Shown: positions 1-5,327 of the stretch, piece after piece
How the letters are laid out: each line of letters begins with the position of its first letter
Numbering within the stretch: position 1 is the first letter of the stretch
Notes under the pieces: generated by a model
The model's database searches: none
The model's input: the letters and a program-made list of their open reading frames with translations, nothing else
Told to the model about the DNA's origin: nothing
From: a bacterium UBP2_UBA4780
Lineage (GTDB): Bacteria; Edwardsbacteria; AC1; EtOH8
Direction: 5' to 3'
Length of the DNA stretch: 6,424 bases
Assembly: GCA_002403115.1 (NCBI GenBank)
Contig: DHHE01000211.1
Location: 1-6,424 of the forward strand
Translations under genes and position numbers: made by a program

Positions 1-1752
1 CCCTGGGTCGACGAGATAAAGATCGGATGCCCGAAGTGCGGCCGGGAGATGTCGCGCGTCCAGGACGTGGGAAACCCCTGGCTGGACGCGGGGATCGTCA
101 TGTTCTCCACGGTGATGCCGCCGGAGAAGTGCTTTACCCCGGACAAGGAGAAATCGGGAAGATACCGCTACGATCCGTCCCAGGTCTACCCGGCCACCAG
201 GGAGGGTTACTGGAAGGAGTGGTTCCCGGCCGACTTCATCACCGAGTGCTTCCCGGGCCAGTTCCGCAACTGGTTCTACGCCATCCTGACGATGAGCACC
301 GTCCTGGAGGGTCAGAGCCCGTTCCAATGCCTGCTGGGCCACGCCCTGGTCAAGGACGAACGGGGCGACGACATGCACAAGTCCAAGGGGAACTCGATCC
401 CGTTCGACGAGGCGGCCGAGAAGATCGGGGCCGACCTGATGCGCTGGATGTTCTGCCGCCAGAACCCGGTCCAGAACCTGCACTTCGGCTACCACGTGGC
501 CGCCGAGTTCAAGCGCAAGCTGCTGACCCTGCACAACGTCTATTCCTTCTACGTCACCTACGCCCGGCTGGACGGGTTCACGCCCACGGGCAAGGACCTC
601 GGGGGAAGCAGCCTCTCCCCGCTGGACCGATGGATCCTGTCGGAGCTGAACATACTGGCCGGGGCGGTCCGGGAGCGGCTGGACGACTACGACGCCATGT
701 CCGCCTGCCGGGGGATAGAGTCGTTCATTGAGGACCTGTCCACCTGGTACGTCAGGCGCTCCCGGCGCCGCTTCTGGAAATCGGAATCGGACTCGGACAA
801 GGAGGCGGCCTACCTCACCCTGTACGCCTGTCTGGAGACCCTGCTGCGGATGATGGCGCCCATCATGCCGTTCTGGACAGAGTCCATGTACCAGAACCTG
901 GTGAGGGCGGTCGATCCCAAAGCCCCGGAGAGCGTCCATCTGTGCGGCTATCCCGAGCCGGAGCCCGACAGGGTGACCGGCGACCGCGCCCTTTCGGAGG
1001 AGATGGCCCTGGTGCGCAAGGTGGTCTCGCTGGGCCACGCCGCCCGCAAGGAGGCCAAGATAAAGGTGCGCCAGCCGCTGGCCATGCTTTCCTACTGCGG
1101 GGAGAAGGGCGGGGATTGGGCCGTGGTCGAGAAGCACAAGGATATCATCAAAGACGAGGTCAACGTAAAAGAAATAGCAAAAACAGAAAACCCCAAAGAC
1201 CTGGTTGAATACAAAGCCAAGGGCATCTTTTCAAAAATCGGCCCCAAATATGCGGCTAGGGGGAAGATCGTCCAAGATTACATTTCTAATTTAAACACAG
1301 ATCAAATCAAGACCCTTCAAGATCAAGGGCAGCTTGAAGCCCACATGGAGTTTGGCCCGGCTGTGATCTTGAAGGAAGAGGTTGAGGTCCTTGCGATCCC
1401 GTTGCCTGGCTTGGCGGTCAAACAGGAAGGGACGGATGTTGTTGCCCTCGATTTAAGAATAACTCCGGAGCTCGAAGCCGAAGGCATGGCCCGGGAGCTG
1501 GTGCACGTCATCCAGAACCTCAGGAAGAGTTCGGGCCTGGAGGTGTCGGACCGCATCACCGTCCGCTACGGGGCCGACATCGACCTGGGACGGGCCATGG
1601 ACAAGCACCGGGAATGGATCATGAGCGAGGTGCTGGCCGCTTCGCTGGAGCCCTTCGACTTCGCTCAGGGCGGGACCGGGACGCCGGGAGCCGGAGCCGT
1701 CGAGGCCGAGATCAACGGAAACAGAACAGTACTTTCAATAGAGAAAAACTAA
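1..1752 (+). CDS. ileS: Isoleucyl-tRNA synthetase, C-terminal 583 residues (5' end outside window)
   Basis: This cytoplasmic class I aminoacyl-tRNA synthetase attaches isoleucine to tRNA-Ile. The frame is open from base 1, so the HIGH motif and most of the editing domain lie upstream. Residues are numbered within the window. Residues 8-17 carry a CxxC knuckle (IGCPKCGREM). It is followed by VGNPWLDAG, FPADFITE and FPGQFRNWFYA of the catalytic core. The KMSKS loop reads DMHKSKGN (370-393); the second Lys of the motif, important for adenylate chemistry, is kept. The anticodon-binding helical domain spans about residues 200-340, including the STWYVRRSRRRFW block. The C-terminal domain (about 355-583) has ELEAEGMARELVHVIQNLRK, typical of the longer IleS type that includes the eukaryotic enzymes. 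ValRS and LeuRS are less likely because of these C-terminal signatures. The stop TAA is 13 bases before the next gene. Two oddities are listed separately: an AT-rich segment and an embedded repeat. Confidence 0.95.
   Translation, partial: PWVDEIKIGCPKCGREMSRVQDVGNPWLDAGIVMFSTVMPPEKCFTPDKEKSGRYRYDPSQVYPATREGYWKEWFPADFITECFPGQFRNWFYAILTMSTVLEGQSPFQCLLGHALVKDERGDDMHKSKGNSIPFDEAAEKIGADLMRWMFCRQNPVQNLHFGYHVAAEFKRKLLTLHNVYSFYVTYARLDGFTPTGKDLGGSSLSPLDRWILSELNILAGAVRERLDDYDAMSACRGIESFIEDLSTWYVRRSRRRFWKSESDSDKEAAYLTLYACLETLLRMMAPIMPFWTESMYQNLVRAVDPKAPESVHLCGYPEPEPDRVTGDRALSEEMALVRKVVSLGHAARKEAKIKVRQPLAMLSYCGEKGGDWAVVEKHKDIIKDEVNVKEIAKTENPKDLVEYKAKGIFSKIGPKYAARGKIVQDYISNLNTDQIKTLQDQGQLEAHMEFGPAVILKEEVEVLAIPLPGLAVKQEGTDVVALDLRITPELEAEGMARELVHVIQNLRKSSGLEVSDRITVRYGADIDLGRAMDKHREWIMSEVLAASLEPFDFAQGGTGTPGAGAVEAEINGNRTVLSIEKN
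1141..1485. other. AT-rich, atypical-codon segment inside ileS (possible recombination tract)
   Basis: By hand count, bases 1141-1320 are about 39% G+C and 1321-1500 about 57%. Bases 1021-1080 are about 70% and 1561-1620 about 67%. Lysine codons here are about 8 AAA to 4 AAG, whereas the preceding 1140 bases of ileS have about 3 AAA to 20 AAG. Codons otherwise rare in the window (GTA, ATA, GCA, ACA, TTA, TCT, AAT) cluster here. The frame stays open and the protein still looks like the IleS C-terminal domain (DEVNVKEI, VEYKAKGIFSKIGPKYAA). The segment therefore seems to replace homologous sequence rather than interrupt it. Edges are approximate. Import from a lower-GC relative is my inference; relaxed codon selection or an assembly chimera are alternatives. 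Confidence 0.55.
1651..1670. repeat. Putative dispersed short repeat embedded in frame in ileS
   Basis: The 20-base element begins CCCTTCGAC and ends GCTCAGGG, so its outer four bases are complementary (CCCT/AGGG). From memory, this TTCGAC...GCTCAG type of sequence is scattered through many environmental bacterial genomes, and its translation FDFAQG turns up in unrelated proteins. Here it encodes PFDFAQG directly after AASLE, where related synthetases usually continue shortly into the final VEEVEING-like strand. A Gly/Ala/Thr/Pro linker (GGTGTPGAGA, 1669-1698) follows. I see no second copy in this window, so repeat status rests on recognition, not on a count. Confidence 0.5.
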
Positions 1753-1754
1753 GC

Positions 1755-1758
1755 GGAG
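1755..1758 (+). promoter_or_regulatory. Ribosome binding site of the DksA/TraR-family gene
   Basis: GGAG lies 7 bases before the ATG at 1766, inside the 13-base gap after the ileS stop. It supports this ATG as the start and translation from the ileS transcript. No separate promoter fits in the gap. Confidence 0.6.
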
Positions 1759-1765
1759 CCACCGG

Positions 1766-2182
1766 ATGAACAAAAGAGACGCGCAGAAGTTCGAAGCCAG
1801 GCTGATCGAGGAGCGCAAGCGCTGCCTCAAGGAACTGGGGCAACTGGAGAACGAGGAGCTGATGATCAACCAAAAGGAGGCCTCGGGCGACCTGTCCTCC
1901 TACTCCTTCCACATGGCCGACCAGGGCTCGGACACCATGGAGAGGGAGAAGAACGTCTTCCTGGTGTCAAGCAAGGGCAACGACCTCTACGAGATCGACC
2001 AGGCCCTGCTGCGCATCAAAGACTCCAAGTACGGCAGCTGCCTGCACTGCGGCAAGGAGATCGAGCGGGAGCGGCTGGAGGCCATGCCCCACGCCAGGCT
2101 CTGCATCAAGTGCCGCCAGGAGGAGGAGAAGGAGTCCCGCAACAACCGCCACGGCGAGAGCCTGATAAGTGACCGCGTCTAG
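1766..2182 (+). CDS. DksA/TraR-family C4 zinc-finger protein (138 aa)
   Basis: Members of this family bind RNA polymerase through the secondary channel and alter initiation, often with ppGpp. This protein is cytoplasmic. Residues about 3-35 form a charged helix suited to the coiled-coil tip (KRDAQKFEARLIEERKRC). Residues 51-61 give ADQGSDTMERE, the acidic stretch typical of the family. The zinc finger is clear: Cys92, Cys95, Cys113 and Cys116 in the pattern CxxC-17-CxxC, within YGSCLHCGKEIERERLEAMP and ARLCIKC. The length fits DksA/YteA-like proteins. The gene sits between ileS and lspA, and its last 14 bases overlap the start of lspA. Whether it acts as a true DksA or as a more specific regulator cannot be told, so no symbol is given. 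Confidence 0.9.
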   Translation: MNKRDAQKFEARLIEERKRCLKELGQLENEELMINQKEASGDLSSYSFHMADQGSDTMEREKNVFLVSSKGNDLYEIDQALLRIKDSKYGSCLHCGKEIERERLEAMPHARLCIKCRQEEEKESRNNRHGESLISDRV

Positions 2183-2720
2183 GGACCGGCTGGCGGCCGG
2201 ACTGACAGCCGCGGCGGTTTTCGCCCTGGACCAGACCACCAAGGAGGCGGTCAGGGCGTCCCTGTCCCTGGGCGAATCACGGCCGCTTCTGGGCGACCTG
2301 GTGCGGATAACCTACATCATGAACCCCCAGGGGCTGATGGGCCTGTCGTTCGGGCCGGCCGGCCATCTGCTGCTGCTGCCCCTGTCGCTGCTGGCGGCGG
2401 CGGCCATCCTCTACCTGTTCATCCGCTGGCAGCGGGCCGGCACCCTGGCCTCGGTCAGCCTGGGGCTGATACTGGCCGGCGCGGCCGGGAACATCCTGGA
2501 CCGCGTCCGGTTCGGGGCGGTGGTGGACTTCATCGACTGCGACATCCCGGACATCGCCATCCCGCCGTTTCGGGCGGGGTTCATCAACTTCTCCGGGTTC
2601 GCCCTGGACCGGTGGTACACCTTCAACGTGGCCGACAGCGCGGTGCTGCTGGGGGTGGCCGTGCTTTTCGTGCTGTCGCTGCTGCGGGAGGAAGGCCGGG
2701 GGAAGCCCGGGCCGGCCTGA
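2169..2720 (+). CDS. lspA: Lipoprotein signal peptidase (signal peptidase II, 183 aa)
   Basis: This inner-membrane aspartyl protease cleaves the signal peptide of prolipoproteins after diacylglyceryl transfer. It has four hydrophobic segments, about residues 8-22, 64-86, 93-110 and 155-171. Family motifs are present: DQTTK (21-25), NPQGLMGLSFG (52-62), GNILDR (107-112), VVDFID (118-123) and FNVADS (152-157). Asp120 and Asp156 match the catalytic pair (Asp124 and Asp143 in the Pseudomonas enzyme). They are 36 residues apart rather than about 19 because of an extra segment (about 124-150). The GTG start is the first possible one, since an in-frame TAA lies directly before it. It overlaps the upstream gene by 14 bases, with only a weak GAGAG 8 bases upstream, which suggests translational coupling. 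Confidence 0.95.
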   Translation: MTASRDRLAAGLTAAAVFALDQTTKEAVRASLSLGESRPLLGDLVRITYIMNPQGLMGLSFGPAGHLLLLPLSLLAAAAILYLFIRWQRAGTLASVSLGLILAGAAGNILDRVRFGAVVDFIDCDIPDIAIPPFRAGFINFSGFALDRWYTFNVADSAVLLGVAVLFVLSLLREEGRGKPGPA

Positions 2721-2736
2721 CCCCTTGGGCCTGCTT

Positions 2737-5163
2737 ATGAAAGGCTTCACGCCATCAACCAGGCGGCCTTCAGGCATACTGCGGCCGCTGTTGCTTTTTA
2801 CGGCCCTGTCCGCAGCCCTGGCGGCCCCGGCCCGGGGCCAGGGGCCGGCCGAAGAAGGCCCCGGGCTCGAGCCCTCTTCCGGGAGCCCGGCGGAGGTGCC
2901 GGCGGACAGCGCCGACGGCAGCCGGGCGGCGGACACGTCCGCGGCGGCACCGGGGGAGGGATGGGACCTTCCCGGCGACGACGGATCCTACGAGGCCATC
3001 CGCTACCAGGGGCAGAGGATCGACTATCTGGTGGACCGGGAGCTGATCGTGCTGACCGGACAGGCCCGGGTGCGATACAAGGACATCCGGGTGGAGGGCG
3101 ACAGCATCAGCTTCGACACCAGGCGCCAGGAACTGACGGTCAGCCGGAACCCGGTGCTCTACGACAAGGAGGACGCCATCCGGGGCGACCGCATGGTCTA
3201 CAACTTCCGTACCCGCCGGGGATGGATCTACAACGGCTCCACCGATTTCGAGAAGGGGCGCTACTGGGGGCGGCGCATCCGCCAGGTGGGCGAGAGGACG
3301 CTCAACGTGGACTACGGGCGCTACACCACCTGCGACGCCGAAAACCCGCACTACTACTTCTGGGCCAGGCGGATGAAGATCTACCTGGACGACAAGCTGG
3401 TGGCCCAGCCGGTGGCCCTGTGCTTTTCCGGCGTCCCGGTGCTGGTGTTGCCCTTCTGGATGCTGCCGCTGCGGCACGACCGCCATTCTGGCTTCCTGAT
3501 GCCCCGCTTCGGCAACAGCGCCTACGAGGGGGTCTACGTCAAGAACATGGCCTACTACCAGGTGATCGACGAGAGGTCGGACCTGACGGTGTCCGGCGAC
3601 TACCTGGAGTTCGTGGGCTGGCGCGGCAACCTGGAGGGACGCTTTTTGGCGGCCAACCGGATATCGGCCCTGGGCAACTTCGCCTTCCTGGAGGACCGCC
3701 GCCAGCTGCAGAGGCGGTGGAACCTGAACGCCGACTACAGCCACCGCCTGGGCCGGAGGACTTCGGCCGCGGGCCGGGCGGCCTTCCTCAGCGACACCCG
3801 GTACCACACCGACTTCTCCGACGACCTGAACACCAGGCTGGACCGCAACCTCCGCTCCTACCTGGCCCTCAACCACTCCTGGCCCACCGGGGGGCTGTCG
3901 GCCGCGGCCGACCACTCGCACAACCTGGACCTGGAGACGAAAAGCACCCGGCTTCCCGAGATCGCGGCCAGCCTTTACCGGCTGGACCTGCCGGGCGGGA
4001 TCGCCGGGCTGTCGGGGGGGAGCTACTTCATCAACACCCGGACATCCGACCGTAACGGCCTCGACCGCCACCAAGGATGGGACAACACGGCCAACCTGAG
4101 CACCGCCCTGCACTTGTTCCGGCACATTACCGTTTCCCCCCGGGCCTCCCTAAGGGCCACCTGGTACGACCGCGACACCAGCGGCAGCCGCAACACCGTT
4201 CGCTGGCTCTATAACGGAGGGGTCACCGCCGGGACCACCCTTTACGGCCTGCTGCCGTTGGGCCTGGGGCCGCTGCTGGGACTGAGGCACGTGGCCCAGC
4301 CCAGCCTCTCCTATTCCTACGCCCCCAAGATCGACCAGGGCCGCTACCACGTCTTCGGCTCCATCGGCCAGATGGGCGAGCAGAGGCACCTGGGCGTCTC
4401 GCTGGGCAACACCTTCCAGGCCAAGTACCGCAAGGGCAAGGGGACGGCCAAGGTCGACCTGCTGTCGGTCTCGTCATCGGCCGGCTACAATTATCTGGCG
4501 GCCGAGAAGCGCTGGAGCGGCATCGGCACCTCGGCCGCGGTGCTGCCCGGCAACCCGCTGTTCGACCTGAGGCTGTCCAACTATTACGACGTTTACCGGA
4601 AACGCAGCGAGTACACCAACCTGGACGCCGGGCTCAGGCTATCCGGGGCCTTCGGACGGCCCCAGCCGAAAACCGCCCCGGGCAAGGCGGAGGCGGATAC
4701 CGCGCTTCCCGGCCAGGCCTCGGACTCAACCGCCGGGACACTTATCGGCGAAACGGCCGATGCCAGCGCAGCCGATGGGGACAGCACCGGCACCCCGGCC
4801 GATTCGGCGCGTCCGGAGACGTCCGGCTCGCTCCAGGGCCCGGGCGGGCTGCCCTGGTCTGCCTGGCTGGGGCTGAGCCAGGGTTGGCGCGCCGGCCAGG
4901 GGGCGGTCCAGTCGATGGTGCGCGGCTCGGCGGAGGCCAGCATCACCAAGAACTGGAAGGTGAGCTACGGCCAGTACTACGATGTCCGCCAGCGGCAGAT
5001 GGTGTCCCAGGAGTACTCGGTCTACCGCGACCTCCACTGCTGGGAGGCCAGGTTCTCCAGCACCAAGAGCGGCATCTACTGGTTCTACGAGATAAGGATC
5101 AACCTCAAGTCCATCCCCGAGCTCAAGCTGCAGCTGCCGAAGTCGGGCCGGGCTTCCTACTAG
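2737..5163 (+). CDS. lptD: LPS-assembly protein LptD, outer-membrane beta-barrel (808 aa)
   Basis: LptD is the outer-membrane translocon that inserts lipopolysaccharide into the outer leaflet, in known systems with the lipoprotein LptE. I start at ATG 2737; a TTG at 2725 would add four residues. Residues 1-34 form a signal peptide (positive start, hydrophobic core LLLFTALSAALAA). A low-complexity Pro/Ala/Ser/acidic stretch follows to about residue 80. An OstA/LptA-like beta-jellyroll spans about 84-198 (LTGQARVRYKD, VEGDSISFD). Cys199 in YTTCDAENPHYYFWA, then PFWMLPLRHDRHSGFLMPRFG, mark the start of the barrel. The C-terminal SVYRDLHCWEARF carries Cys768. A disordered insert occupies residues 640-704. 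No strong Shine-Dalgarno is seen; the start lies 16 bases after the lspA stop, so coupling is likely. LptD identity is strong from the conserved core. Confidence 0.93.
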   Translation: MKGFTPSTRRPSGILRPLLLFTALSAALAAPARGQGPAEEGPGLEPSSGSPAEVPADSADGSRAADTSAAAPGEGWDLPGDDGSYEAIRYQGQRIDYLVDRELIVLTGQARVRYKDIRVEGDSISFDTRRQELTVSRNPVLYDKEDAIRGDRMVYNFRTRRGWIYNGSTDFEKGRYWGRRIRQVGERTLNVDYGRYTTCDAENPHYYFWARRMKIYLDDKLVAQPVALCFSGVPVLVLPFWMLPLRHDRHSGFLMPRFGNSAYEGVYVKNMAYYQVIDERSDLTVSGDYLEFVGWRGNLEGRFLAANRISALGNFAFLEDRRQLQRRWNLNADYSHRLGRRTSAAGRAAFLSDTRYHTDFSDDLNTRLDRNLRSYLALNHSWPTGGLSAAADHSHNLDLETKSTRLPEIAASLYRLDLPGGIAGLSGGSYFINTRTSDRNGLDRHQGWDNTANLSTALHLFRHITVSPRASLRATWYDRDTSGSRNTVRWLYNGGVTAGTTLYGLLPLGLGPLLGLRHVAQPSLSYSYAPKIDQGRYHVFGSIGQMGEQRHLGVSLGNTFQAKYRKGKGTAKVDLLSVSSSAGYNYLAAEKRWSGIGTSAAVLPGNPLFDLRLSNYYDVYRKRSEYTNLDAGLRLSGAFGRPQPKTAPGKAEADTALPGQASDSTAGTLIGETADASAADGDSTGTPADSARPETSGSLQGPGGLPWSAWLGLSQGWRAGQGAVQSMVRGSAEASITKNWKVSYGQYYDVRQRQMVSQEYSVYRDLHCWEARFSSTKSGIYWFYEIRINLKSIPELKLQLPKSGRASY
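4654..4848 (+). other. Low-complexity insert within the LptD barrel
   Basis: This stretch encodes residues 640-704 of LptD. It is almost free of aromatic residues and rich in Ala, Gly, Ser, Thr, Asp and Pro (for example ADASAADGDSTGTPADSA). It lies between strand-like blocks (YTNLDAGLRLSGAF before, LPWSAWLGLSQGWRAG after), so it should form a long flexible loop or turn between barrel strands. The composition resembles the linker after the signal peptide. Confidence 0.75.
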
Positions 5164-5182
5164 TGAAAGGAAGATGTCAATG

Positions 5183-5204
5183 CTATATTAATATAGGTAT
5201 TAAT
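5183..5204. repeat. AT-rich overlapping dyads downstream of lptD
   Basis: CTATATTAATATAG (5183-5196) is a perfect 14-base palindrome. It overlaps a second inverted repeat, ATTAATA-TAGG-TATTAAT (5187-5204). The elements begin about 20 bases after the lptD stop and about 55 bases before the secD promoter. There is no GC-rich stem with a T-run, so this is not a standard intrinsic terminator. It could be a regulator site or simply AT-rich spacer. Confidence 0.5.
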
Positions 5205-5259
5205 TGCGGCCGCCAGGCGGGAGGATCGCGGATGCAGGTCCCGGAAACGCCGATTGACC

Positions 5260-5288
5260 TTGACAAATCCTTGCATATAGGATAAAAT
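5260..5288 (+). promoter_or_regulatory. Sigma70-type promoter for secD
   Basis: The -35 TTGACA (5260-5265) is a perfect consensus match. It is separated by 17 bases from the -10 TAAAAT (5283-5288), one base off consensus. Transcription would begin near 5295, leaving a leader of about 33 bases before the secD ATG. A second TTGACC (5254-5259) directly abuts the -35 and pairs at 16 bases with TATAGG (5276-5281), a weaker overlapping option. ATCCT (5267-5271) and AGGAT (5279-5283) form a small dyad across the spacer and the first base of the -10. Confidence 0.75.
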
Positions 5289-5314
5289 AACCATTCTATA
5301 CCCAAGAAATACAC

Positions 5315-5319
5315 AGGAG
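5315..5319 (+). promoter_or_regulatory. Ribosome binding site of secD
   Basis: AGGAG lies 8 bases before ATG 5328 and fixes that start. It is the clearest Shine-Dalgarno sequence in the window, consistent with secD being translated independently of the upstream genes. Confidence 0.8.
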
Positions 5320-5327
5320 CCATATTG

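Noticed and set aside
27..731. Plus-strand frame overlapping the start of the ileS fragment
   Set aside because: It is a Gly/Pro/Arg-rich out-of-frame translation. The IleS motifs in the other frame explain the region fully.
2725..2736. TTG at 2725 as the lptD start
   Set aside because: It adds only four residues and has no better Shine-Dalgarno sequence. ATG 2737 gives a normal signal peptide and is preferred, though not proven.
2770..4125. Long minus-strand open frame (451 codons) opposite lptD
   Set aside because: It is antisense to a well-recognised LptD reading frame. Its product is Val/Gly/Pro/Gln/His-rich and matches no domain. High GC makes such long shadow frames common.
5210..5220. 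CCGCC-A-GGCGG as an intrinsic terminator after lptD
   Set aside because: The usable stem is only about four base pairs with a three-base loop, and no T-run follows.
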